A stretch of DNA of 64,000 nt from Effrenium voratum (Eukaryota > Sar > Dinophyceae > Suessiales > Symbiodiniaceae): contig CAUJNA010003316.1 in assembly GCA_963377175.1 (NCBI GenBank), forward strand, positions 119,501 to 183,500, in the 5' to 3' direction. Within the stretch, counting starts at the first letter, position 1. The number at the start of each line of letters is the position of its first letter. The notes beneath the pieces are model-generated. The model was not told where the DNA came from. It saw nothing but the letters and a program-made list of their open reading frames with translations, and did no database searches. Of this stretch, positions 11,955-21,124 are shown in pieces. Position numbers and translations under genes: made by a program.

Positions 11955-12598
11955 GCTCTGCAAAGGAGAGTGCTCTTGCAAAAGCAGAAAGCTCTGTCTT
12001 CAACCGTTCCGCGCGCGACTGTCCACCCGAGGCCTGACTCACACGGATTTCTCCAGTTGTGTGTCTTCACAAACAGAAAATATTTGACTTCGCGCCCGAA
12101 GCTGACTCGTCCCCGCAAAGAAGTGTGCTCTGCAAAGAAGTGTGCTCTGCAAAGGAGAGTGCTCTGCAAAGGAGAGCGCTCTGCAAAGAAGTGTGCTCTG
12201 CAGAGGAGAGTGCTCTGCAAAGGAGAGTGCTTTGCAAAGGAGAGTGCTCTGCAAAGGAGAGTGCTCTGCAAAGGAGAGTGCTCTGCAAAGAAGCGGCTCC
12301 TGGCAGAGGAGATGCTACTGCAAAGAAGTGTGCTCTGGCAAAGGAGAGTGCTCTCAAAGGAGAGTGCTCTGCAAAGGGAGACTGCTCTTGCAAGAGTGTG
12401 CCTGCAGAGGAGATGCTCTGCAGAGGAGAGTGCTCTGCAAAGAAGGTGCTCTGCAGAAAAAAAGAAGAGGAGAGTGCTCTGCAAAGGAGAGTGCTCTGCA
12501 AAGTAGTGTGCTCTGCAGAGGAGAGTGCTCTGCAAAGAAGCGTGCTCTGCAGAGGAGAGTGCTCTGCAAAGAAGCGTGCTCTGCAAAGGAGAGCGCTC
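11955..12598. repeat. 17-bp satellite, right part
   Basis: The unit GCTCTGCAAAGGAGAGT continues here from the left array, interrupted at about 11976-12115 by non-repetitive sequence. Units here more often read GAGAGT than GAGCGT and are more diverged, with several indels. Open frames through it are artefacts. Confidence 0.88.
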
Positions 12599-12737
12599 GC
12601 CCAACGTGGCTTCGATACCTAGCGCGCCACATCCCTGCCCGGCATAGAAGCCTCCACCCTGGCGCGCCACCTGCCCGGCATAGAAGCCTCCAGCCTGCCG
12701 AGCCCGCGCCACCCGAGGTCGGGATTCTTCCACCGAG

Positions 12738-12782
12738 GTCGGAATTCCGACTTTGCTCTCTCACCGAGGTCGGAATTCCGAC
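12738..12782. repeat. Two copies of the perfect palindrome GTCGGAATTCCGAC
   Basis: The 14-bp perfect palindrome lies at 12738-12751 and 12769-12782, each preceded by CACCGAG. It recurs at 47612-47625, with a decayed copy at 47642-47655, in the matching viral intergenic region. It sits next to the N6 methyltransferase gene in both places and could be a protein-binding or origin site. Confidence 0.7.
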
Positions 12783-12807
12783 TTCGGTATTTTGCCCGAA
12801 AAACCCA

Positions 12808-13723
12808 TCACCGGGGCCAGCGCCGAAGGTCCGTCAGCGGCCTACATTGTCCCCTCAATCCTGCGTTGGGCACAGGATTGCCCTTGTCAATCCTGCGCTG
12901 GCAACAGGATTGCCCCTTCAATCCTGCACTGGCAACAGGATTGCTCCACCCATTCCTGTGATTGCCCAGGTGCACTACCAGCAGCTCGGGCTTGGAACTG
13001 TTCTTGCCCAAGCACAGGCTCGTGATGGAGTCGGCCCTGCTGTAGAGCTCCCGGGCCTCCGGCACGTCGACGAAGGGCAGGCCACTCGCGAAGAGTGCGT
13101 CTCGCAGTTTTGAGTGAAAGACCAGGTCGTGGCCCTCCCCTCTCGTGCCATAGTAGTTCATGGTGCGACCGGGGAAGATGTAGGGAGGGTCCACGTAGAT
13201 GCATTGCTGGGACGCCGGGCAGGGCAGCGCCCGCAGGTAGGCCAGTGCGTCCTGGTGCCGCACGGTCACATTGCACGGTGGCTGCTGCAGACGCCGCACG
13301 CTGCTCAGTGCCAGTGGCCGCTGCTGTGCGAAGGAGCCCCACTTTCCCGAGAAGCTGTTGCGCAGCAGGACGCACACGCAGGCAGCCCGGCGCCCGGCAC
13401 GGCCTCTCAGCGCGCCCGGCAGGAGGCGACTGAAGTAGAAGCGCCTGTCCACGTCGCGCCCCACCAGGCGCTCCAAAGAGCGCAGGAAGACCGGGTCTCG
13501 CCTCAAGTAGCAGCGCTGCAGGTTTGCGACGGGCTCAAAGGCGTCGACACCACGCACCTCCAGGGCCGGACGCCGGGCGGCAAGGTAGTACTCCAGCTTT
13601 CCAGAACCGAAGAAGGGAGAGTGAAGCACAGCGACGTCGCCCAGCAGCCACAGCGACGTCGCCCAGCAGCCGGTCCATGTGAGGAGCTAACCACGCTTTG
13701 CTCCCCATGTACTTCAGCTGCAT
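12808..13723 (-). pseudogene. Viral N6-adenine DNA methyltransferase, copy 1
   Basis: The start at 13723 gives MQLKYMGSKAWLAPHM, where YMGSK is the usual N-terminus of D12-class adenine methyltransferases. A frameshift near 13650, beside a short tandem duplication, separates this from the main frame (13629-12808). That frame has motif I-like PFFGSGKLEYYL and the catalytic DPPYIFPG at about residue 145. The C-terminal part runs through three hairpin repeats (12856-12943). The enzyme would methylate adenine in DNA. The gene is on the strand opposite the adjacent ATPase fragment, unlike copy 2, where both are on the same strand and overlap, so this copy is rearranged. Confidence 0.75.
12856..12943. 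repeat. Three tandem hairpins CAATCCTG...CAGGATTG
   Basis: Perfect 8-bp stems with loops of about 9 nt lie at 12856-12880, 12888-12912 and 12919-12943. The loops are variants of CGCTGGCAA. One copy is at 47892-47916, again at the 3' end of the N6 methyltransferase. They are carried in the coding frame of copy 1. Confidence 0.8.
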
Positions 13724-13913
13724 ACCAGCCCTTTAGTTTATCCCGGAAACTCCGGACGCGATGCCATACTGCTGGCATCGCTCCCGGACTCGCCGCCCGG
13801 CTTCCTTTAAGTTTTATCCCGGAAAACTGTGGGAGCGCACCGCTATATAGCGATGCGCTCCCAGACTCGCCGCCCGGCTTCCCGGCTTCAAATTTGGCAA
13901 GTGAAACAAAGGG

Positions 13914-14190
13914 ATGGGGAAGATCAAGCTGTTTCCTGTGCCTGAATACAGCAGCAAACAATCCTCTGACCCCGTGGTGCCCCTGGTTCCGTGTACGGGC
14001 ATTTTCCTCGGGCCATCAAAATCGGGCAAAACCGTGACTCTGATCAGCCTGATTCTGGAGCAGTATCGCGGCGTGTTTGAGAGGATCTACATCTTTAGCC
14101 CGTCGATTGACATTGATGACGGCTGGATTCCCGTCAAGAAGTACATCGAGCAGGACCTGGGGGTGAACACCGAACGAGAGCAAGTGGGGC
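13914..14190 (+). pseudogene. Viral packaging ATPase, N-terminal fragment, copy 1
   Basis: The frame starts MGKIKLFPVPEYSSKQ and reaches the Walker A motif GIFLGPSKSGKTVTLISL, then IYIFSPSIDIDDGWIPVKKY. This is the FtsK/HerA (A32-like) genome-packaging ATPase type found in polinton-like viruses, which pumps DNA into capsids. The homology to 48545-49197 stops at about 14182, before Walker B, and the sequence passes into a different Gly/Ala-rich frame, so a deletion fused two genes. Only about 90 of the expected 200 or more residues remain. Confidence 0.75.
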
Positions 14191-14455
14191 GGCGGGAGTT
14201 GGCGCGGCGGCAACGGCGGGGCTGGCCGTGGGAATCGCAGGCGGCGCAGCCTACGGCCTGGCCCGCGGCACGGGCTGGGTGCTGGAGAACACGCTCTTCC
14301 GGCCCCAGCAGGGCAGCGAGGACGCGGCCGTGCAGGACGTCCGGTCCGCCAACAACATGAACGACGCCACTCAGCCCCAGCACTTCACGCTGCGCACAGG
14401 CAGCAGCACGTCCGGCAGCCCCGCAAGCAGCCGCGCCTCCTCCGCCGAGCTTTGA
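14183..14455 (+). pseudogene. C-terminal part of a Gly/Ala-rich viral protein
   Basis: About 89 codons end at TGA 14453-14455. A hydrophobic Gly/Ala stretch (AVGIAGGAAYGLARG) is followed by a polar Ser/Thr-rich tail ending SSRASSAEL. It has no start of its own and begins where the ATPase homology ends. The composition suggests a small membrane or minor virion protein. I do not recognise the family. Confidence 0.4.
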
Positions 14456-14485
14456 TAAAAACCCTCCTCCTCGGGGAGAGTTTTT

Positions 14486-14690
14486 TGCACGGTTTTGCGC
14501 TGAAAAAATGCTATTCCTCCAGGGTGTACATTTATCTGGCCGGTCATTAAGGACATGCTTTTTATGCCTTTTTTTGTGTGCTTTTTTTTGGACCGAAAAC
14601 CTTGTTTTTTCGCGCGCGCGTTCTTTGTCAAAACAATCCGTTTTTCGAAAGTGTTTTTTTGCCGAAAATCTTGGGGAGGGAGGGGGGCCT
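14486..14690. repeat. Inverted copy of 43775-43985, PLV end or transposon terminal repeat
   Basis: About 200 bp, from GCACGGTTTTGCGCTGAAAA through GGCCGGTCATTAAGGACATG and TTTGGACCGAAAACC to CTTGGGGAGGGAGGGGG, match 43775-43985 in inverted orientation, with few differences. Viral genes lie outside both copies. The G-rich inner ends face the 29-kb segment between them. Confidence 0.85.
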
Positions 14691-14769
14691 GGATGTTTGG
14701 ACAATCCGGTGGCTCAGAGAGTTGTTTTTGCTATGTCAGCTGGTAGTGAAACTTGGCGCACGTGCTGCC

Positions 14770-15222
14770 ATGGACATTTACGGGGTTGACGCTGACGAGC
14801 TCGCGCATTGCGTGGCGCTGCATGTCATTGAAATGAAGATTGACGAAATTATTGTCAGGAAATGCAGCCGGGTCCTGCGGCGGTTGATCATGGAAAGAAC
14901 TGGGCGAAGAGCCGCGATGTTTCCTTTCGCAGTCGTTCTTGCTGGTATGGAGCGCGCGCTGATTTCGCCATTGCCTTCTGATGATATGGCCAGGGAGCCT
15001 CTTGTGCTGCGGGATTTGTGCTCTCCAGGCTCTCCAGGACCAACGCAACTTCCACGCGTCACTGCTGAAGAGCGGGCTTTTGTGGAAGAGTCGACCCAGG
15101 TTCTGCACTTCTTGAACGAACTGGCCGACATTGACTGCCAGCTTACACCATTGGAGATGCTGTTGGACAATGCTTATTTAACTTTGCGTAAGCTTGTCTG
15201 TTTACCCTTGAACTCTGACTGA
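14770..15222 (+). CDS. Hypothetical protein, first gene of plus-strand cluster
   Basis: A 150-codon frame from ATG 14770 (MDIYGVDADELAHCVALHVI) to TGA 15220-15222. It is mostly helical in appearance, with no motif I recognise and no signal peptide. It is the first gene after the viral-end repeat. A CTGYG-type hairpin (15237-15258) begins 14 nt after the stop. Lack of a close family leaves open that it is a single exon of a longer gene. Confidence 0.5.
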   Translation: MDIYGVDADELAHCVALHVIEMKIDEIIVRKCSRVLRRLIMERTGRRAAMFPFAVVLAGMERALISPLPSDDMAREPLVLRDLCSPGSPGPTQLPRVTAEERAFVEESTQVLHFLNELADIDCQLTPLEMLLDNAYLTLRKLVCLPLNSD

Positions 15223-15236
15223 ACTTGCATCTAGAA

Positions 15237-15258
15237 AAGGCTGCGGAAACACAGCCTT
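15237..15258 (+). repeat. Hairpin of the CTGYG family after a stop codon
   Basis: Arms AAGGCTGCG and CACAGCCTT with a GAAA loop and one mismatch, 14 nt after the stop of the preceding gene. Confidence 0.75.
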
Positions 15259-15450
15259 TCCCCTGAGAGCCCGGCTCAGCTTAGGTTTTTGCTTTGCCTG
15301 AGAAGTTTGGCAACTCCTGAGTTTTACAAAGCACAAGGAAAAGCGTGTCTGTTTTGCTGCCAGCGTCGCGTGCGGCTCAGTGAGTTTTCGCCCGCCGCCC
15401 GCCCATTCGGTTCAACTGGCTCAGCTTCGGTTCGGCTTCAACTCGTTGAA

Positions 15451-16014
15451 ATGTCCAGCTTTGCAACCAAAGCTGGCGAAGCCATGGCATCCAGGTACTT
15501 GGAGGAGGGCTCAGCTGGCATTGTGCGGGGGGATTGCCTATACAAGTTGGCGGAAGACATCCAACGAATCACTTGCGGGCACCCAGACAAGATCCCTTTC
15601 TCGATGCTCATCAAGGTCTGCGAGACTCTGGGCCCTCTGTACAAAGACAACCGGATGAACTCCAAGATCATCAGCAAGTGCTGCGCCACACGCACTGTGC
15701 TTGAACACTTTTTTTGTCACAAGACACCGGTGACTGATGTGCGCTACAAGGACGTCTTGTGGATGTTTCATGAGTACGAGATGCTGCGGCCGATGAAGGG
15801 GAAGCTGAACAAGGTTAAGCTTGACGAGCTGCGCACTCTCCATGACCAAATGTTGCAGGTGAGCGAGGCCCTGGATGTGTGGGGCGGTCTTGCCGCTGGC
15901 CACGACGCAGAGTGTGTGTTACTGGCCATACTCTGGCCAGTCCATGTCCTGATACAGGACTTGCAGCCGGTGCTTCGAGAGTTCACATACGAACACACTG
16001 CGGCAACACAGTGA
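15451..16014 (+). CDS. Hypothetical protein, 187 residues
   Basis: ATG 15451 (MSSFATKAGEAMASRYLEEG) is the likely start, although the frame is open from 15289. The product is helix-rich, with sequence such as PFSMLIKVCETLGPLYKDN and MFHEYEMLRPMKGKL. No family was recognised. The last codons (HTAATQ) and the TGA stop are made by a CTGYG hairpin (15996-16013), so the hairpin sets the C-terminus. If the hairpin inserted late, it may have truncated the gene. Confidence 0.5.
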   Translation: MSSFATKAGEAMASRYLEEGSAGIVRGDCLYKLAEDIQRITCGHPDKIPFSMLIKVCETLGPLYKDNRMNSKIISKCCATRTVLEHFFCHKTPVTDVRYKDVLWMFHEYEMLRPMKGKLNKVKLDELRTLHDQMLQVSEALDVWGGLAAGHDAECVLLAILWPVHVLIQDLQPVLREFTYEHTAATQ

Positions 16015-16190
16015 GTGTTTGGGCTGAGCTTGAGGGGCTGCTGCAGCCTGAGAAACGATGTGTTTGCTGGCGCATGCTTGTTTGCAGGCAAGAAAAATAG
16101 CACCTGGGGCAATATTTGTCAATTTGAGATGCTTTTTGTGCAATTTACTTTGAGCGCTCTGGTCCAAACTAGCCTTTTTTTAGGGGAGCC

Positions 16191-16445
16191 ATGATGGAAC
16201 AGTCAGACTGGTGTATGCACAACAGCGTGCCTGACGACACGCCGCCGGCATCCCCAGCGTCGATGCCGCTTCCGCTTTGGGGGAGCACTTATTTCCTCAC
16301 CCCCGCGGCGGCCGAAGCTTTATGGCCTTTCCTTACCCTCGGCGAGCGAGCATCGCTACAAGCTGCCGAGTATCGAGTGGTGGGTGCATGCAGACTTGCG
16401 GTGGTATATACGTGGCATGGCCGCATTGCCCGATTTGCTTTGTGA
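16191..16445 (+). CDS. Small hypothetical protein
   Basis: An 84-codon frame starts MMEQSDWCMHNSVPDD and has a Pro/Ala-rich N-terminal third. Nothing was recognised, and it may be one exon. An 11-bp-stem hairpin follows at 16621-16646. The 240 bp between this gene and the hairpin, and the stretch to 16824, show no gene. Confidence 0.3.
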   Translation: MMEQSDWCMHNSVPDDTPPASPASMPLPLWGSTYFLTPAAAEALWPFLTLGERASLQAAEYRVVGACRLAVVYTWHGRIARFAL

Positions 16446-16854
16446 CTCCTCCAGCAGTGCATCTGAACAGGAGGCCCTTCGCACCCGCCGCCCCAGGCGC
16501 GCCGGGTGACGCATGCCTGGCTCACTCGCCTCGCACCCGTGCTGGTAAACGAAGATAGTCAGAATGCCCTTGGTCCCATGTTTATACTGCCGGAGTACCA
16601 CGCAGCGCTGCTGCCGCGAAAACCAACTGCGTGCCCGCAGTTGGTTCTTGTTAATGGCCAACACCTCTGCAAATTCCAACAGTAGCTTAGTCTTGACTTT
16701 ACACGTTTCGGGCGCAAGGTCGGAACAAGAAAAGGACCCTCTTACGCAAGGCTAATGGTGGTAGAGCTGCAGTCTTCGATTCGTGCCTGTGTTTGCTCGG
16801 GCGCGCCTGTGAACAGTTTGAAACATGTGTCAGGGATGCTGTGTTCATGTCGTG

Positions 16855-17415
16855 ATGGTTGAATTGCCCGCCGCAGCTGTTAAGGAACATCTGTGGAACA
16901 TCTGCGGAACCGCAGCTGTCAGTCAGACAATGCCGTGGAATTCTGACTGGCAGGCCGTGTGCGATGTCTGCGGATGGATATACAAGACCCCGTTCTTCAA
17001 GAAGAAGGCCTTCAAAGACAGCGGTGTGATGGTTTGCGGTCAGAACTTTGAGGTGTTTTGCTGCGTGTGCCTGCTGGAGGGAAAGGCTGAGGCTGGCCTG
17101 CAGCACAGCTGGCGCTACACCAGGGATGAGGCCTTCAAAGTTCGGTCCGAAAATTGCGAACCGCCGATGTGTACTAACTGGGTGGGCGCCGTGTGTGATC
17201 GCTTGCCGCCATCATCGCAGGCATCCTCGGCGTGGACCAGCACCTCCCCGCCGCCGCCGTGGCTGAGTCCGCCGCCGCTCCCGCCCGAGGAAGTGCTTAA
17301 GGATATCTTGGACGAGCTGACAGGGGTGCAAGGCCGTGTCAACAAGATAGAGATGATGATTATTAAGCTGCTGAATCAGAAGAATGAGTCCAAGGAGACA
17401 ATCAAGCATTGCTAG
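16855..17415 (+). CDS. Cys-rich protein with C-terminal coiled coil
   Basis: ATG 16855 is preferred, with an upstream in-frame start at 16825. The N-terminal half has paired cysteines (CDVCGWIY, VMVCGQ, VFCCVC, and later C residues) that could form a zinc-binding module. A Pro-rich linker (PPPPWLSPPPLPPEE) follows, then a heptad-like segment LKDILDELTGVQGRVNKIEM. A hairpin at 16902-16915 lies inside the N-terminal coding region. Another (17462-17477) starts 46 nt after the stop. The cysteine pattern could fit a zinc ribbon or PHD-like fold, but I cannot name it. Confidence 0.5.
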   Translation: MVELPAAAVKEHLWNICGTAAVSQTMPWNSDWQAVCDVCGWIYKTPFFKKKAFKDSGVMVCGQNFEVFCCVCLLEGKAEAGLQHSWRYTRDEAFKVRSENCEPPMCTNWVGAVCDRLPPSSQASSAWTSTSPPPPWLSPPPLPPEEVLKDILDELTGVQGRVNKIEMMIIKLLNQKNESKETIKHC

Positions 17416-17882
17416 ACACAGACAGCCCAAGGAGACAGTCTTCGAGCATCGCTAGACGCAAACTGCGGCCACGCAGTCTTGCCAGTGTTTTACTTGAATT
17501 GCTGCCGCAACAGTCTCTTCGCACATTTTGCAGCCAGAAAAAAAAAAACGCAGCGCAATGCTTTGTCAATCCATGAGCAAGGGCCCGCCCTGGGTTGGCA
17601 GTGCAGCTCTTCGAGTAGGGTATGCAGGCATCTGGTAACACTGCACGACTTTGTTTTTTCGGTTGTGTTGTCGTTGGCGACAGCAGGAATTGCCCTTCGC
17701 CTCTTCAACATAAAGCTTCCGCAACTCCATGCGCACCACATTGTTGACAAAACTGCATCTAGAACCAGCTCTGCACCCGCAGTTGAACAGTTGCTGTCGA
17801 ATGATCTATTTGTTGGAGCTCCTTGCCTTGGTTGTTCAAACTTACTTACTCAGGCTGCTAGTGGAAAAAAAACAGCTCTCAA

Positions 17883-20879
17883 ATGTTGTTGCCGTTCAGT
17901 GATCATGAAACACAACTGCATCTCACACTGCTTGCGCGCCAGCCTTGGCTTCAAGCAAGGGCAAGGCAGATTGAAGACTGCTTTGGCAACACAGCAGGAC
18001 ATGCCGCGACATTCCGACGAGTATGGCAGTGCGGCGCTATACTTGTTCATGAATGTCAATTTCGACTGGCATGTCTTGGCGCACCGAAAGTGCAGCGGGT
18101 TCTACACCTGCTGGAAGCATAGTTCCAGCAGATCTTGTCTACAGGCATGGTGGAAAGTGGCAGGAAGATGCGGCCAAGAACGCCGCCTTAAGGGAACTGG
18201 TAGAAGAGGCTGGGTTGCAGCTGGACTCCAGCGTCGCGGGCAACTTCTTCACGCTGGCAAAAGACACGACGCTGATAAACCAGAAATTTCAGGACAGGTT
18301 TGGGAAAGTGCATGGGGTTGGGGCGTGTGAAAAGCTGCATGTCCCTGTACGTTTGTGCTAACTATTGCAAACACTGTTCAAGCAATGCCCCTGCAGGAAG
18401 GCAAGCGGAAGAACGTAAACCACATCAATTTCGGCTTCGTCTTGCCGTCTTTCTGCTACGATACACTAGAGGTCCATGGCCCTCAACGCATTGGCAAACC
18501 CGAGCTCCTGCCACACGGGATGGCCAATGTGGATGGGGTCTCAACAAAGCCGCTCGACCAGAATTCCGCGCACAAGTGGGTGAAGGTCAACACGATGCTG
18601 AGTCATCGCGACCTCTATCACCTTTGCAAGACTCCGCTTGCAGACTTCCTGGACAGAGTGAACCAAGCCGCTGTGGCAACACAGCGGCCATCACACAGGG
18701 CACTGGAAAGCATCGAACGACTGCCGCTGAAGTCGGTCCTCATCGCGAGCGAGATGCTGGCGAATCTCCTGAAGCTGTTGCATGTGGCTGGCACAAAGTC
18801 ATTGGAGTTGGCCACTCCATTGGTGCAAGCCCCGTACGATGTCCTGAGGAACAACATCGGGAGATTGACCAAGCGTTCAAAGTGGGAAAAACACGGGAGG
18901 AGCCAGAGCAACCACCCCCTTGCAAAGGACCCAGCATTGGTGGAGATGATGGTGCGGCACTGGGCGCACGTCCACGGAGTCTGCGACTCTCTGGGCCAAT
19001 GCCGCCATTTCCCCCAGGAGACCTCGAACAGCTCTGGCCACATCGAGTTCGATTACTTGCAGTCGGACAGACTGCACTCTGCGCAGTGGCAGCGTCGTCT
19101 TCAAGACATCTGCGGAAACGCAGATGGCATCCACTTGCACTCGGTGGTTCACGGCACGTACTGGGAATGTGCCCCGGCAATCCTGAGACAGATAACGACG
19201 CCGGGCTGGGGGCGCGCGAGTATCACGGCCGAGGAGGCCGTGGAGTCGGAGTGCGCCTTGCCAAGAAATTTGTGTTTGGTAATGATTCCTGAATGTTTAG
19301 TCCTTGGTTGTTGTAGTCTTGCCTGTTCGTGCCTTGCCGACCTTGTGCGCCAAAGTACACAGCAGAAGACTGGGAGCACGTCTTCGACCACTACGCGTGG
19401 AAGACAAATGTCTTCGGCAACAATGTCTACTACGCTTTGGGCTTCCAGCTTCTGGGCCACGCCCCCAGGACGATTTTTAACACGCGTCGTGGCGCAGAGC
19501 TGGTGTGGAATGCGGAGGACCTCGTGATAGTGAAGGTGATCGTGAGGTATAACATGCGGGTCCAGCAGGGCGAGGCGTGCTCGCGGAATTTCCAGCCGCA
19601 ATGCCGCCTGCTGCCGAAAGAGTTGCAGGGGCGCCACGTGGAGGTGCCCGTATACAAAAAGATTGCAGCAAGCAGGTGGCACGACTGTGCCCACACCCCT
19701 CGCTGGGAAGAAGACTACGTCCCACACAAGGAGTGGTTCCTTCACATGGACTATGACAAGGTGAAGAATCTCACACCCTTGAGCTGCTGCTTCCCCTGGG
19801 CTCCTCAGCCCACCAACGTGAAGGCAAGAGCTGCTGCGTTCACCGCTTGCCGGTCACGCAGCCCGCGAGGCGGGTCGTCAAGCAGCCTTGCGCCGACGCC
19901 AACTGTGGTGCCGAGCATGGAGCAGGAAACTCCAACTCTGCAGCCGGAGGAGCCCACTGTCACTCAGCTGCCGGAGGAGGAGTGCCAGCAGGAGCCGGCA
20001 AGCCCAACTCCGTTTTTGCCCATGCCAAAATCAGCTGCGGCGACGCAGCTTGACACTGAGCAGGAAGAAGTCAACTATTCACCAACGTCGCCGGCTGACG
20101 ACATGCAGGAGGATGATGATGACGACGGGCTGCAGCAACAACTCCAGCGTGCGGAGCACCTGACAATGACCCTTGAGCGTGTCAATGTTCGTGATTCTGA
20201 GCTGAGCGGAATCTCAGATGAGGATGATGAGGCTGAGGAGGAGCCGGATGACAAAATGTCACAGAAGGACGAGGACCAAGATGAGCACCCGGACCAAGAT
20301 GAGTGGCGGATGCCGCTTGAGTCAGGTCGATGGCAAGGAGCACAATTGCTGCAATTGGAGAGGCAGTGGCAGGACGCCGGGTTCCCAAAGCTCGGCACTC
20401 AGGCAGGCGATTGGTTCCACACACAGATTACAGCAGCGGAGACGGCCTATGTCACTGCGACAGGCATCTATGAGAACATGCCTGACCCGCATGGTGGAAT
20501 TGCGGCGGGGCTATCCAGGACTCGACAGCAGAAGACGCGGTCGCGCATGAGAACGCGATTCAAGAGATCCCGAATCATTGGGCTGCCCTTCAGAACTCGG
20601 GGAAGCATGAAAGCGACAAAGAGACTGGCCAGGATGCACTCTAGCGGCACCTATACATATACACAATGGGTCGCTGCTGGATACATTGCCGCGCAGTTCC
20701 GCCGGCTGCCACGGGCGCCAAAATTCCCCACGGGCCAACGCTGGTACAATTACCGGGGACAATGGCTGAAAGTGACCTTCAACGACGGCATTGAGTGGTG
20801 GACTGATGATCCCTGCACAAAGCAGGCGCTCGCTGACGTAAAGGACTGGTTCCTGGGCCTCGAAATGGTCAAAAACTGA
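17883..20879 (+). CDS. Nudix hydrolase fused to an HGT-motif domain, multi-exon
   Basis: Proposed exons: 17883-18094, 18145-18346, 18397-about 19278, about 19366-20879. Exon 1 reads VWQCGAILVHE, typical of a Nudix beta strand. Exon 2 has the Nudix box GGKWQEDAAKNAALRELVEE, with Asp in place of the first Glu. The first two introns are each exactly 50 bp. The first is GC-AG. The second is GTACGT-CTGCAG with a CTAAC branch site. Exon 3 contains VVHGTYWECAPAIL and exon 4 DWEHVFDHYAW and FNTRRGAELVW, which recall the HGT...Y layout of ADP-ribosyl/KptA-like folds; this is weak. The tail is acidic, then basic. There is a likely frameshift or extra intron near 19195-19250. Hairpins lie inside at 18667 and 20033, and one directly after the stop. 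If the domains are right, it would handle ADP-ribose-type metabolites. Confidence 0.55.
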
Positions 20880-20895
20880 ACTGCGTCGCCGCAGT
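20880..20895 (+). repeat. Hairpin of the CTGYG family touching a stop codon
   Basis: Stem ACTGCG/CGCAGT with loop TCGC starts on the base after the TGA at 20877-20879. Confidence 0.75.
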
Positions 20896-21124
20896 CAGGT
20901 TTTTGGAATCATTGCTTGCGAAGCCTGACGGCTTCGGAAGCGGTCGCACTTCAAGCACACAGTCCCGCAGAGGTAAAAAGGGCTCGTCCGTTTTGCCTGA
21001 GTGTTTCTGTCGTGGCACAGTTCATGTTGCGGCATCGTTAATCGTTGATCACGCCTGTCGAAACTTGCTCAAGTTGTACGGCAGCTGCTGCACCGACTGC
21101 GGCAACGCAGTTCGGATGGCGCCA

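Noticed and set aside
14700..14770. Possible spliced-leader relict near GGTGGCTCAGAGAG
   Set aside because: Only a short match to the dinoflagellate spliced-leader end; too little to call.
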